Assembly (NCBI GenBank): GCA_031256825.1
Contig: JAIRPV010000022.1
Coordinates: forward strand, 1 to 64,000
Source of the DNA: Oscillospiraceae bacterium
GTDB lineage: Bacteria > Bacillota > Clostridia > Oscillospirales > Acutalibacteraceae
DNA length: 64,000 nt
Direction: 5' to 3'
The translations under genes and the position numbers were made by a program. A model generated the notes under the pieces. That model searched no databases, was not told where the DNA came from, and saw nothing but the letters and a program-made list of their open reading frames with translations. Numbering within the stretch: position 1 is the first letter of the stretch; every line of letters begins with the position of its first letter. Below are positions 34,783-43,742 of this stretch, piece after piece.

Positions 34783-35835
34783 ATGACGTCAGCAGACCAG
34801 GGCTGCTTTTTGCGCACCATCACTTCAGAGGGCGGCGTATCGCACTTGGCGCAATTGTGCCCGCCGGGCAGCACGCGGCGGGTGGTGTACCTCAAAAGCG
34901 GCGGCGGGCGGGCGGCCACGCGGCTGATGGAACGCGTTGGCGAAAAGGCCGGGGATGCGGAGTATTATTGGGATGCGCCGGGCAAAGAACGGCTGTGCGC
35001 GGTGCGGATACGGGGGCTTTGCCTTCTTGATGCGGACGCGCCGTTTCCACTGGAACCAAAACTGCCGGGAGCCGGGGAAGAGCTGCTGTCGCTGGATGGT
35101 TGCCGCGACAACGTTGCGCTGCGCGCGCAGCAGGAGGAACTGCGGCGCCTGCACGGCGCCTGGCACCGGGAACTGCTGCGCGCGGCGCGTTTTTTGCGCG
35201 CGGCGCAGGCCATGAAGCGCGACATGCGGCATGTGGCGGCGGAAAGCCTCGACAGCGCCAAGCTGGAGCGCTATGCCTCCCGGTTTGCCGCGCGGCGCTT
35301 TCCCGCGCCCAACGGCCACGTTGGGAACGAATCGCGCCGGTTTTTGACCGCCGTAACCGGGCAGGGGCTGCTCCTGCGCCGCAGCGGCCTGGAAGACAGC
35401 TTTGCGCAGGCGGTTGTGCTCGAAGACGAATATGACGTGGCTGCGCCGGCGCTTTGGAATTTGGTGCGCGCCTACGCGCTGGGCAACGGGCTAGACGCGA
35501 TTGCGTGCCCCTGCGCGCTGCTGCCCGGCGGCGGGCCGGAACACCTGCTCCTGCCCGGCATCGGCCTGGCGTGCGTAACGGCCAACCGCCGCCATCCCAT
35601 TGATTTGAACGGTGCGCAGCACATTCAGGCGGGGCGTTTTTTCGACAAAGAAGCGTTGCGCAACCACAGCTGCCGCTTGCGCTTTTGCCGCCGCACCATG
35701 CGCGAAATGTTGGCCGAAGCCTATCAGGCGCAGGCTGCCGCCGAGCTTTTGCGCGCCGAACTCGACGCAATCTATGCCGCCGCTGAATTGCCCGGGGCTT
35801 TGGAAGCGTTGGCCGAACGGGTCTTGCAGGGATAA
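34783..35835 (+). CDS. PRK06851-like ATPase relative with a decayed Walker A motif
   Basis: A 350-residue protein whose layout matches the clostridial/bacillar ATPase family known as PRK06851. Where that family has a GGPGTGKSTLM-type P-loop, this one reads VVYLKSGGGRAATRLMERVGE, keeping the flanks but losing the GKS/T lysine. The next block, LLDADAPFPLEPKLPGAGEELLSL, corresponds to the family's conserved stretch after strand two. The second half of the protein also lacks a recognisable P-loop. It is likely non-hydrolysing. The homology call is from memory of motifs, so moderate. Confidence 0.6.
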   Translation: MTSADQGCFLRTITSEGGVSHLAQLCPPGSTRRVVYLKSGGGRAATRLMERVGEKAGDAEYYWDAPGKERLCAVRIRGLCLLDADAPFPLEPKLPGAGEELLSLDGCRDNVALRAQQEELRRLHGAWHRELLRAARFLRAAQAMKRDMRHVAAESLDSAKLERYASRFAARRFPAPNGHVGNESRRFLTAVTGQGLLLRRSGLEDSFAQAVVLEDEYDVAAPALWNLVRAYALGNGLDAIACPCALLPGGGPEHLLLPGIGLACVTANRRHPIDLNGAQHIQAGRFFDKEALRNHSCRLRFCRRTMREMLAEAYQAQAAAELLRAELDAIYAAAELPGALEALAERVLQG

Positions 35836-35852
35836 AGCGACAGAAACAATCA

Positions 35853-35880
35853 ACGCCCGGCGGAAAAATCCGCTGGGCGT
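35853..35880. terminator. Hairpin between convergent genes
   Basis: ACGCCCGGCGGA and TCCGCTGGGCGT form a 12-pair stem around AAAA, placed between the convergent PRK06851-like gene and gap. The T run is weak in both directions. Confidence 0.6.
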
Positions 35881-35900
35881 GATGTTTGAGCGAGCCGTTT

Positions 35901-36911
35901 TTATAGCTCCGCGAAATGCTTGATGGTGCGCACCATCTGGCTGGTGTAGCTGTTCTCGTTGTCGTACCAGGCGACGACCTGCACCTGCCAGGTGTCGTCG
36001 TCCAGCTTTGCCACCATGGTCTGCGTCGCGTCAAACAGCGAACCGCAGGTGATACCGATCACATCCGACGAAACAATCGGATCTTCGGTATAACCAAAGC
36101 TGGCGGAGCTTGCGGCCTTCATCGCGGCGTTGATGCCCTCTTTGGTGATGTCTTTGCCCTTCAGAACGGCCACCAGCAGCGTGGTGGAGCCGGTGCAGAC
36201 CGGCACGCGCTGCGCGGAACCGATGAGCTTGCCGTTGAGCGAGGGGATCACCAGGCCGATGGCTTTCGCGGCGCCGGTGCTGTTGGGCACAATGTTTTGC
36301 GCGGCGGCGCGGGCGCGGCGCAAGTCGCCCTTGCGGTGCGGGCCGTCCAGCACCATCTGGTCGCCGGTGTAGGCGTGCACGGTGGTCATGATACCGCTCT
36401 GGATAGGCGCGAAGTCGTTGAGGGCCTTGGCCATGGGGGCCAGGCAGTTGGTGGTGCAGCTGGCGGCGGAAACAATGCTGTCGTCTTTGGTCAGAATCTC
36501 TTCGTTAACGCTGAAGACAACGGTCTTTGTCTCTTTGTCGGCCGGGGCCGAAATCACAACTTTGCGCGCGCCCGCCTGCAAATGCAGCGAAGCCTTTTCT
36601 TTCGTGGTGAAAAAGCCCGTGCACTCCAGCACAACGTCCACGCCCAGCTGGCCCCAGGGCAGTTCCGCGGGGTTCGCGTTCTTATAGATGGTGATCTTTT
36701 TGCCGTCCACTGTGATGCTGTCGTCGCCGCTGGTGACCGTATGCCCGTCGTAGCGGCCCTGCGCGGTGTCGTACTTCAGCAAGTGCGCGAGCATTTCGGG
36801 GCTGGTCAGGTCGTTGATGGCCACCACCTCATACCCTTCCGCGCCAAACATCTGACGGAACGCCAGGCGGCCGATCCGCCCAAACCCATTGATTGCAACT
36901 TTCACTGCCAT
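35901..36911 (-). CDS. gap: Glyceraldehyde-3-phosphate dehydrogenase, type I
   Basis: A 336-residue NAD-dependent glycolytic enzyme. It has [16 protein letters not shown] for cofactor binding, the catalytic [19 protein letters not shown] with its active-site cysteine, and [14 protein letters not shown], with normal length. It is monocistronic here, rather than in a gap-pgk-tpi operon, with a strong promoter upstream. Confidence 0.98.
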   Translation of the reverse strand: MAVKVAINGFGRIGRLAFRQMFGAEGYEVVAINDLTSPEMLAHLLKYDTAQGRYDGHTVTSGDDSITVDGKKITIYKNANPAELPWGQLGVDVVLECTGFFTTKEKASLHLQAGARKVVISAPADKETKTVVFSVNEEILTKDDSIVSAASCTTNCLAPMAKALNDFAPIQSGIMTTVHAYTGDQMVLDGPHRKGDLRRARAAAQNIVPNSTGAAKAIGLVIPSLNGKLIGSAQRVPVCTGSTTLLVAVLKGKDITKEGINAAMKAASSASFGYTEDPIVSSDVIGITCGSLFDATQTMVAKLDDDTWQVQVVAWYDNENSYTSQMVRTIKHFAEL

Positions 36912-36958
36912 GCGAAAATCCTCCCAAAATTCATAATCTGTTTGATTTCTATAGAGAT

Positions 36959-36987
36959 AGTATACCTCGTTTTGGCGTATTTTGCAA
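36959..36987 (-). promoter_or_regulatory. Promoter of gap
   Basis: TTGCAA (36982-36987), 17 bp, TATACT (36959-36964) on the minus strand, with GGGAGG before the gap start. Confidence 0.8.
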
Positions 36988-37111
36988 GCAATAACTCTGC
37001 TTTTGGCCTATTTTTGGAGCCTTGCACAAATTTCGCCGGGCTGGCGCTGAAATTTATACGATTCCTTGCAATTTGACATTGCAAACGCGCGGGTGCACGC
37101 GCGCCTTTGGC

Positions 37112-39034
37112 CTATTTCATCCCTTCGGCGAAGATGGCGTCCGCGTCTGCCTGGTTGAGCGCGCCGTCGCCATTGAAATCTGCCGCCGCGCGCCAGGCCG
37201 CTTCGCTATAGGGCGGCTGCCATTGCCCCGCCTGCCAGCGGAGCAGCGCCTGCGCGTCGCGCGCGTCCGTCAGGCCGTCGCCGTTCAGGTCGCCTTTGAT
37301 CACCAGCGTATACTTCACATCGTTGCCCAGCGGCCGCGCAATGGTGATCTCGTCGCCCGTGGCGGCGTATTGGTTGGGCGCAGCCCCGGCCTTGGGGTAA
37401 TTTAGCTCCCCCCCAAACGCCTTCAAGTTGTTCTTGAGCAGGAGTTCGGCGTCAGAAGCCTTCGTTTTTGTGTTGAGGCCAATCACATAGTCGTCGGCCG
37501 CGCGCAGCCCGCCGCCCGTTGCTTTCAGGTAGGGCGCGGCCACCGCCTGATCCAGCGCCCGGCGGCAGTCGAGCATGGGGATCCCGTTGCTGACGGGCGA
37601 AATCTCGCCCATCTTCAGCAATTGCCCCACCTGCCCGCCGTCCAGCGCCGGGTTCACCGCGAACATCCAGCCCGCTGTGGCGGTTATCTGCGGCGCGGAA
37701 AACGATGTGCCCATGGTATACTGATACCCGCCGCCGCCGCTGGGCAGGAACATCTTCCCGCTATCGCCCTCCCCGGTGTCGCCGCCGGGCGCGTAAAGAC
37801 TCACATTGCTCCCATAGGCCGAGTAGCTGGTTTTCCCGCCGCCGCGCTTGCTGGCCCCCGCAATCAGAACGCGGTTGACCACCTGCTGTGCCTGCGCCGC
37901 GTCAAGCCCTGTATTGTTGGGCGAAAGCGATATGCTGCAAAAGATGCCGTTTTGTTCCGCCGGAAGGTTTTGGTTCCCCGCCGACTGCACCACAACAAAG
38001 CTGCCATAACCGTTTTTGAGCAGCTGACTGATTGCCGTGGCCGCCGCGCGCGCTTCCGCGTCCCGGTCGGTTTTGTTGGTCAGGCCGTTCGGATAACCGC
38101 TTGCGCCAATGATGCCCAGCGAAATATTGACGGCGTTCGCGCCGTTTTGCACGCAGCTTGCCAGGCTGTTGCCAATCTGGCTGGTTGTGCTGCCCGCCGT
38201 AACATAATCGATCGATCGCACGCGCGCGTTCCAGGTAACTCCGGCAATGCCCGCGCCGTTATTCGCCCGCGCCGCCATGATCCCGGAAACGCCGGTGCCA
38301 TGGGTATATCCCGAGGAAGGGCTGACCGCGTTGAGCCGTTCCACAATGCCGCTCAGTTCCGTGTGCGTGATATCCACGGCGGTGTCAATCAGCCCCAGCT
38401 GCGCTGTGCCGGTGAATTCCTGCGCGTATTCCCAGGCTTCCGGCAGCCGGTCGGCCAATGCCCACCAGCGGTTTGGCTCGCTTGGGGCGCCGGTGCTGTT
38501 GAACGGGTCGTCCGGCCAAATCTGCGGCACGGCGCGGATCACATGGTCGGGCGAGGCTGCCGCCACGCCGGGCATGGCTTCCAGCTGTTCGCCCAACTGC
38601 TGAAGCGCCTCCAGGCTGTCGCCTTCCACTTCCAGTTCCCATTTGCCCATCGCGTCCGCCGTGCCCACAATGGTTCCGCCAACGGCCTTGCGGGCGGCCT
38701 CCCGCTGCTGCTGCGTCGCCTGCGGATCAAAATATACGACAATGATATTTTTCACATACTCCGCGCCGCTGGCGGGGTCTGTTGCAAAATTCGCCGGATC
38801 CGGCGTATACCCCCGCACCGGCGGCACAGAAGCCGATCGCGCCGTGCCCGCCGTTGGATCCGGCGGCGGAAAGTTCGGCGCTTCCGGGATTTCCGGCCCG
38901 CTTTCGGCTGTGGCGTCCGGGGAATCGGGCTGGGCCGCACGCCAATTCCCCCAAAGCCGGAAGCCCAGCGCTCCGGCTGCCAGAACCAGCGCCGCCAGGC
39001 CCAGAATCCAATATCGTTTCCAGTGTTGTTTCAT
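37112..39034 (-). CDS. Subtilisin-like serine protease (S8) with C-terminal dockerin
   Basis: A 640-residue exported protease. Residues 1-30 are a signal or anchor, then a proline-rich linker, an inhibitor-like prodomain (VKNIIVVYFDPQATQQQREAARKAVGG, split here as residues about 92-160), and the S8 domain with the catalytic Asp in LGLIDTAVD (about 216), His in YTHGTGVSGI (about 244) and Ser in TMGTSFSAPQ (about 443). The last 60 residues hold two calcium-loop repeats, DLNGDGLTDARD and DFNGDGALNQAD, a type I dockerin. AAGGAG precedes the ATG at 39034. Confidence 0.88.
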   Translation of the reverse strand: MKQHWKRYWILGLAALVLAAGALGFRLWGNWRAAQPDSPDATAESGPEIPEAPNFPPPDPTAGTARSASVPPVRGYTPDPANFATDPASGAEYVKNIIVVYFDPQATQQQREAARKAVGGTIVGTADAMGKWELEVEGDSLEALQQLGEQLEAMPGVAAASPDHVIRAVPQIWPDDPFNSTGAPSEPNRWWALADRLPEAWEYAQEFTGTAQLGLIDTAVDITHTELSGIVERLNAVSPSSGYTHGTGVSGIMAARANNGAGIAGVTWNARVRSIDYVTAGSTTSQIGNSLASCVQNGANAVNISLGIIGASGYPNGLTNKTDRDAEARAAATAISQLLKNGYGSFVVVQSAGNQNLPAEQNGIFCSISLSPNNTGLDAAQAQQVVNRVLIAGASKRGGGKTSYSAYGSNVSLYAPGGDTGEGDSGKMFLPSGGGGYQYTMGTSFSAPQITATAGWMFAVNPALDGGQVGQLLKMGEISPVSNGIPMLDCRRALDQAVAAPYLKATGGGLRAADDYVIGLNTKTKASDAELLLKNNLKAFGGELNYPKAGAAPNQYAATGDEITIARPLGNDVKYTLVIKGDLNGDGLTDARDAQALLRWQAGQWQPPYSEAAWRAAADFNGDGALNQADADAIFAEGMK

Positions 39035-39047
39035 ATGCGCGCTCCTT

Positions 39048-39929
39048 TTAAACTGCTTTCGTATCGGATGGCGTGCGATTGTTTGAACTGCTTTTTTCTG
39101 CGTCAGTGCCCAACTGTTCAAACAGCGCCGCAAAATTTTGCAGGGTAAGTTCCTCCGCGCGGGCGGTTTGCGGAATCCCCGCGCGGGCGAGCGCTTCCTG
39201 TACCCGGGATTTTTCCAGCGAAAGCCCGGCGCTGACAGCGTTGGCCAGGGTCTTGCGCCGCTGCCCAAAGGCGGCGCGCACCAGCCGGAAGAAAGCGGCT
39301 TCGTCCGCCACGGCAACCGCCGGCGCATCCCGCAGCGTCAGCTGGATCACGGCGCTGTCCACCTTCGGCGGCGGCACAAACGAGCTTCGGCTGACCGGGA
39401 ACAGCTGCTTTGCTTCGGTGAAATATTCCACAACCGCCGTGACCGCGCCGCAAGCGCGCGTGCCCATGGGCGCGCACAGCCGCTGCGCGGCTTCTTTCTG
39501 CACCATGACCGTAATCCTGCTCAGTGGCAGGCGCAGTTCCAGCAGGCGCATGAGCACCGGCGAGGTGATATAATAGGGCAAATTGGCGCAAACGCTGACC
39601 GGCATGCCCGCGAACTGTTCTTTCAGCAAAGCGGGCAAATCCAGCGCGAGAATATCGCCGGGAATGATTGTCACGTTATCCAGTCCGGCCAGGGTTTCGT
39701 CCAACACCGGCAGCAGCCGCTTGTCAAGCTCCACAGCCACCACCTTTTGGGATGACTTTGCCAGTTCGCGGGTGAGCGCCCCGGCTCCAGGCCCAATTTC
39801 CAACACGCCCGCCGCAGCCCCGGCGGCGGCCATGCGCGGGCAAACGCCGGGAGCAACAAGAAAATTCTGCCCTTTTGCTTTGTCGAATGTGAAGCCGTGG
39901 CGGCGGAGGATCTCAAGATAGGCGGGCAT
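39048..39929 (-). CDS. rsmA: 16S rRNA dimethyladenosine transferase RsmA (KsgA)
   Basis: A 293-residue SAM-dependent methyltransferase that dimethylates two adjacent adenines near the 3' end of 16S rRNA. It shows KAKGQNFL, VLEIGPGAGALTREL for SAM binding, the NLPYYITSPVL catalytic motif and SSFVPPPKVDSAVIQL. I took the ATG at 39929, with GAGG upstream; the frame extends further without support. A serine-rich tail of about 15 residues is unusual. Confidence 0.95.
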   Translation of the reverse strand: MPAYLEILRRHGFTFDKAKGQNFLVAPGVCPRMAAAGAAAGVLEIGPGAGALTRELAKSSQKVVAVELDKRLLPVLDETLAGLDNVTIIPGDILALDLPALLKEQFAGMPVSVCANLPYYITSPVLMRLLELRLPLSRITVMVQKEAAQRLCAPMGTRACGAVTAVVEYFTEAKQLFPVSRSSFVPPPKVDSAVIQLTLRDAPAVAVADEAAFFRLVRAAFGQRRKTLANAVSAGLSLEKSRVQEALARAGIPQTARAEELTLQNFAALFEQLGTDAEKSSSNNRTPSDTKAV

Positions 39930-39943
39930 TTCGGTCCTCGGTT

Positions 39944-40939
39944 CTATTTGAATGGCAATATCGCCTGATTGCTGACAAGATAAATCAGCCGCTCGGTGGC
40001 AAACCATTGGCCGTGCCCGGTGGACATGCCGCCGTGATCGCTGGTGAACAGAATCAGCCAGTCCTCCTGGTCGATCGCCGGCCGCGCGTTGACCGCCTGA
40101 ATGAGATCATAGGCGTTTGCGTCAGCGTTAAGAAAGGCCTGCACATACTTCGGGTTCTGGTTGCCGAACCCTGTGGCGTGCCCTTCGCTGTCGCAAGATT
40201 CCAGAATGCACATCACAACATCCGCGCCGCCGGGATCGCTGACTTCCTGCAACGTGCGCGTGAAGGCACCCGCGTCGCCCGGCATGGTGAGCCAAAGCGC
40301 GTTGTTGCCCTTGCTTTGGTTGTCGGCGATGTCATTGAGGTAAGCCGCCTTTTCGCTGGCAAAATGCCCATCCCACGAAACAATGAAGGCGGTCTTTTCC
40401 GCTTTCTTTTGGTCGAGCAATTCGGTGAACAGCAGCTGCGGCGCGTTGGCCGCTTTGGTAATGTAGTTGGCTGTTACCCGGTGCCCGCCGCCCTTTGGCT
40501 CTTTTGCCCAGTGCCCGGTCAGCAGCGTGGTCCAGCCGCAGGCGGTTACGGTTTGCTGCAAATAGGGGAACTTGCCGCCGGTATAAAGCTGATAGGCGGC
40601 GCCGCTTTTCAGCGCCTCCTGCACGCCGCTTTTGGCTTGTCCAACGGAATTGAACAGCGCGTCGGCCCGCGCGCCGTCGAACCCGATGATCAGGCACTTC
40701 GGCGTTTTGCCGTTTGTGCGGCTTTTGGCGAAGTGGTGCATCACCACATCATGCATCACGGTCTGGGGATACGCCTCCTGCGCCTGGTTGACGAACACGC
40801 CGGACTTGTTCAGCATGGCGGCATAATCGCCAACAAAGGCCTTCTGCCCCGGATAAATCAGAATCACAAAAAAGGCGACGACGCTTTCGATCACTGCAAA
40901 TACCCGCCGGAACGGTTCCCAAAGGGTTGTCCACATCAT
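39944..40939 (-). CDS. Alkaline phosphatase superfamily hydrolase, exported (paralogue 2)
   Basis: A 331-residue relative of the protein at 13480-14451. It shares an amino-terminal hydrophobic segment (VFAVIESVVAFFVILIY), CLIIGFDGARADALF, TACGWTTLLTGHWA, ILESCDSEGHATGFGNQNPKYVQAF and ILFTSDHGG...HG. The metal ligands of the fold appear intact. It ends 14 bases before rsmA on the same strand and has its own promoter. Substrate unknown. Confidence 0.8.
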   Translation of the reverse strand: MMWTTLWEPFRRVFAVIESVVAFFVILIYPGQKAFVGDYAAMLNKSGVFVNQAQEAYPQTVMHDVVMHHFAKSRTNGKTPKCLIIGFDGARADALFNSVGQAKSGVQEALKSGAAYQLYTGGKFPYLQQTVTACGWTTLLTGHWAKEPKGGGHRVTANYITKAANAPQLLFTELLDQKKAEKTAFIVSWDGHFASEKAAYLNDIADNQSKGNNALWLTMPGDAGAFTRTLQEVSDPGGADVVMCILESCDSEGHATGFGNQNPKYVQAFLNADANAYDLIQAVNARPAIDQEDWLILFTSDHGGMSTGHGQWFATERLIYLVSNQAILPFK

Positions 40940-40975
40940 AGTTGCTCCTTACGCTTTTTAATCATTTCCAAACTT

Positions 40976-41004
40976 ATTATACACGACTTTCGCGGGGAAT
41001 GCAA
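40976..41004 (-). promoter_or_regulatory. Promoter of the second phosphatase-like gene
   Basis: TTGCAT (40999-41004), 17 bp, TATAAT (40976-40981) on the minus strand; it is back-to-back with the galE promoter. Confidence 0.8.
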
Positions 41005-41044
41005 GGGGAAAATCCATGCGGCAAAAAAACAATTCCAATGGTTC

Positions 41045-41073
41045 TTGACAGGCGCGGGCGGCTGGAGTATAAT
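41045..41073 (+). promoter_or_regulatory. Promoter of galE
   Basis: TTGACA (41045-41050), 17 bp, TATAAT (41068-41073), a perfect consensus, followed by a 110-base leader with no recognised element. Confidence 0.85.
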
Positions 41074-41183
41074 AGGAGAAAGAAAAAAGAGCGGGGCAAA
41101 GGCGGCAAGCGAGGAAATGATTGGGCGTGGCTTGCGGGCAGGACAACCCGCGCATCTGAAACGTAAGATAAGGGAGGCGTTCC

Positions 41184-42191
41184 ATGACCATTCTGGTAAC
41201 CGGCGGCGCGGGCTATATCGGCTCGCATACCTGCGTAGAATTGCTCCGGGCGGGGCACAGCGCAGTCATTTTAGATAACCTTTATAACAGCAGGCGCGAA
41301 ACCATTGGCAAAATCGCGGCGCTGGGCGGCAGCGAGCCCATATTCTACCAGGGCGACATGCGCGACCGGGCGCTGCTGGATGAAATTTTTGCCGCGCACA
41401 AGATCGACGCCGTCATCCACTTTGCGGGGCTAAAGGCGGTGCCCGAAAGCGTTTGGAAACCGCTGGAATATTACGGCACCAATCTTGGCGGAACGGTCAC
41501 GCTGTGCGAAGCCATGCGCGCGGCGGGCTGCAAAACCCTCGTTTTCAGTTCCTCCGCCACGGTTTATGGCTCCGAAAATAAAGTTCCGTTTTGTGAGGAT
41601 ATGCCCACGGGCAAATCGACTAACCCATACGGCAGCACAAAAATCATCATCGAGCAGATATTGCAGGATCTTTATCATGCGGAAAACGACTGGAATATTT
41701 GCCTGCTGCGCTATTTTAACCCTGTTGGCGCGCACGAAAGCGGCCTTCTGGGCGACGATCCCGCAGGAATCCCCTATAATGTCATGCCCATCATCTGCAA
41801 CGTGGCCCGGGGCAAACAGGAGCAATTCCTGATCACCGGCACGGACTTCGATACCCCCGACGGCACGGCCATCCGCGACTACATCCATGTGGTTGATCTT
41901 GCCAAAGGCCACCTGAAGGCGCTTGATTACACGGCGGGCCGCGCGGGCGTTGGAATTTTCAACCTGGGCACGGGCCGCGGCATGAGCGTGCTGGAACTGG
42001 TGCAGGCCTTTGAACAGGCCAGCGGACGCGCGCTGCCGAAGAGCTACGCCCCCCGCCGCCCCGGCGACGTTGCCTATTGCTACGCAGACGTATCGAAAGC
42101 GGAGCGGGAACTGGGCTGGAAGGCGGAGCTGGGTTCGGCGGAAATGTGCAGGGACGTCTGGAATTATCTGCAAAAGCAGGGCCAAATTTAG
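41184..42191 (+). CDS. galE: UDP-glucose 4-epimerase GalE
   Basis: A 335-residue extended short-chain dehydrogenase that interconverts UDP-glucose and UDP-galactose. It has the NAD motif VTGGAGYIGSH, the catalytic Ser in SSSATVYG, and YGSTK supplying Tyr and Lys, then LRYFNPVGAHESG and the closing LGWKAE. Length and motifs are standard. No gal operon partners are adjacent. Confidence 0.96.
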   Translation: MTILVTGGAGYIGSHTCVELLRAGHSAVILDNLYNSRRETIGKIAALGGSEPIFYQGDMRDRALLDEIFAAHKIDAVIHFAGLKAVPESVWKPLEYYGTNLGGTVTLCEAMRAAGCKTLVFSSSATVYGSENKVPFCEDMPTGKSTNPYGSTKIIIEQILQDLYHAENDWNICLLRYFNPVGAHESGLLGDDPAGIPYNVMPIICNVARGKQEQFLITGTDFDTPDGTAIRDYIHVVDLAKGHLKALDYTAGRAGVGIFNLGTGRGMSVLELVQAFEQASGRALPKSYAPRRPGDVAYCYADVSKAERELGWKAELGSAEMCRDVWNYLQKQGQI

Positions 42192-42194
42192 GTA

Positions 42195-42223
42195 TTGCAT
42201 CTTCCCGGAAGATGTGTTATACT
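42195..42223 (+). promoter_or_regulatory. Promoter of the Big2 lipoprotein gene
   Basis: TTGCAT (42195-42200), 17 bp, TATACT (42218-42223), 40 bases before the start. A CTTCCCGGAAG palindrome lies in the spacer. Confidence 0.75.
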
Positions 42224-42262
42224 CAAAAACGCGTGAAAAACCATATGCGAAAGGATGATCAC

Positions 42263-43270
42263 ATGAATACAAATGGTAAGCGCATTGCGGCGTTAGCCCT
42301 GATCCCTCTGCTGGTTGCCGCGCTGCTGGCCGGATGCGGCGGCAAAAGCGGCGACGAGATGACCACCTCCGAGCCAACCTACACCTATGTGGACGATGAG
42401 CCGACGGAGTATGACCCCTGGACGGAGCCCGAACCCGAGGAGGAAACAACGGAAGAACCCACCGAACCGCCCACGGATCCGCCCACAGTGCCTGTTGTAA
42501 ACACCACCCGCCGCCCAACCACCACCACCCGCCGGGCAACCACTACCACAAAGAAAACAACCACCACCACAAAAAAGACAACCACAAAGACCACGACATC
42601 CCCCGTATACACCACCATAGCGGATGGCGCGGGGACCAATGGCACCGGTACGACGACAACGACAACGACCAGAACCAGCACCACCAGCACTACCACATCC
42701 ACAGCCCTTGTGAAAGTGCTTGGCGTCGCGTTCACCGGCTCCAGCAGCTATAATTTGCTCAAGGGCCGCACACAGCAGCTGGGCTATCAGATTTTGCCCT
42801 CGAACGCCACCAACAAAGGCGTGAACTTCTTCACCAGCAACGCGGCCGTAGCAACGGTATCGGCCACAGGCCTGGTAACGGCGCAGGGCGCGGGCACGGC
42901 GAACATCACCATCATCACCACCGATCCCAACGCCGCGCAGACCTATACCGACACAATCACAGTCAATGTGACAGAACCCGCGCCGGTTCTGGTGACCGAC
43001 TTCTATGTTTCGCAGCAAAGCGGCAGCATTGGCACCCTGAAAGTGGGCACCACCATCACCCTTGTGGCCAGCAATTTTAAGGGCGAAGGCGGCAAAACCC
43101 CCACCAACGCCTCTGTCACATGGTCTTCCAGCGACACCAGCACTGCCCAGGTTGGCGCGAGCACAGGCGTTGTTTATGGCGTGAACCCCGGCACGGTGAC
43201 TATCACCGCCACCGCCAACGACAGCGGCCGCTTCGCCAAGCCCGTTACGATTACCGTGACGCTGACCTGA
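42263..43270 (+). CDS. Lipoprotein with Thr-rich stalk and two Big2-like domains
   Basis: A 335-residue surface lipoprotein. The signal ends in a lipobox LLAGC (Cys24). An acidic stretch rich in Glu, Pro and Thr and a stalk dominated by Thr, Lys and Arg (about residues 75-150) follow, then two bacterial Ig-like group 2 domains (VLGVAFTGSSSYNLLKGRTQQL..., and the last 100 residues with VTWSSSDTSTAQV and GVNPGTVTITAT). Such proteins display ligand-binding or structural domains on the membrane. The ATG at 42263 has AAAGGA upstream. Confidence 0.85.
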   Translation: MNTNGKRIAALALIPLLVAALLAGCGGKSGDEMTTSEPTYTYVDDEPTEYDPWTEPEPEEETTEEPTEPPTDPPTVPVVNTTRRPTTTTRRATTTTKKTTTTTKKTTTKTTTSPVYTTIADGAGTNGTGTTTTTTTRTSTTSTTTSTALVKVLGVAFTGSSSYNLLKGRTQQLGYQILPSNATNKGVNFFTSNAAVATVSATGLVTAQGAGTANITIITTDPNAAQTYTDTITVNVTEPAPVLVTDFYVSQQSGSIGTLKVGTTITLVASNFKGEGGKTPTNASVTWSSSDTSTAQVGASTGVVYGVNPGTVTITATANDSGRFAKPVTITVTLT

Positions 43271-43281
43271 GCGCACAGAGC

Positions 43282-43707
43282 CTAGACATGAGACCGCAGA
43301 CGTTAGACAATGCCCAGCGGGCGGCGTCTAACGTCTCGTGTCTCTTTCCCGTTGGGAGCCTAACGCTTCAGGATCGCGTCCGCCAGCAGCAACGCAATCA
43401 CCCCCGGCGGACCCGCTATAGCGCTTACGCCGAGCGTCAGGCCGTTGACCGCCAGCCGCATGGAGGTCAGCAGGCCTGCGGCGTTCACCGCGTAGAGCGC
43501 CGCCACGCCTGAAACGGCGCTGAACAGCAGCCCCCGCAGCAGTTTGCGCGAGCGCAGCAGAGCCGCCAGGATCGCCAGGCTGCCCCCGCCCGCCAGTGCG
43601 CACAGCAGAACTTTCAGGTTTGTGGACATGGTTCCCCTCCCATGACAGATTTTAGACGTCAGACCTTAGAGTTGAGACGGCGCGAGGCGCGCCGCATCTC
43701 ATGTCTA
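43282..43707. repeat. Inverted repeat flanking bofA
   Basis: CTAGACATGAGA at 43282-43293 and its exact complement TCTCATGTCTAG at 43696-43707 bracket the bofA gene. Next to the left copy, CAGACGTTAGAC and GTCTAACGTCTC form another internal inversion (about 43297-43340). Next to the right copy, TTAGACGTCAGACC begins near 43652. They belong to the same AGAC-rich word family as 25436-25512. Confidence 0.6.
43360..43629 (-). CDS. bofA: Pro-sigma-K processing inhibitor BofA family protein
   Basis: An 89-residue membrane protein with three hydrophobic segments, ending AVNGLTLGVSAIAGPPGVIALLLADAIL, the region most conserved in BofA. In Bacillus, BofA holds SpoIVFB inactive in the forespore membrane until sigma-K is needed. 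Clostridia carry bofA with less clear roles. It lies downstream of the DUF2508 gene on the same strand, as in many Firmicutes. It points to a sporulating lineage. Confidence 0.85.
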   Translation of the reverse strand: MSTNLKVLLCALAGGGSLAILAALLRSRKLLRGLLFSAVSGVAALYAVNAAGLLTSMRLAVNGLTLGVSAIAGPPGVIALLLADAILKR

Positions 43708-43742
43708 GAGCCTGGTATCCAATGCCCCAGGGCCAGCAGGCC

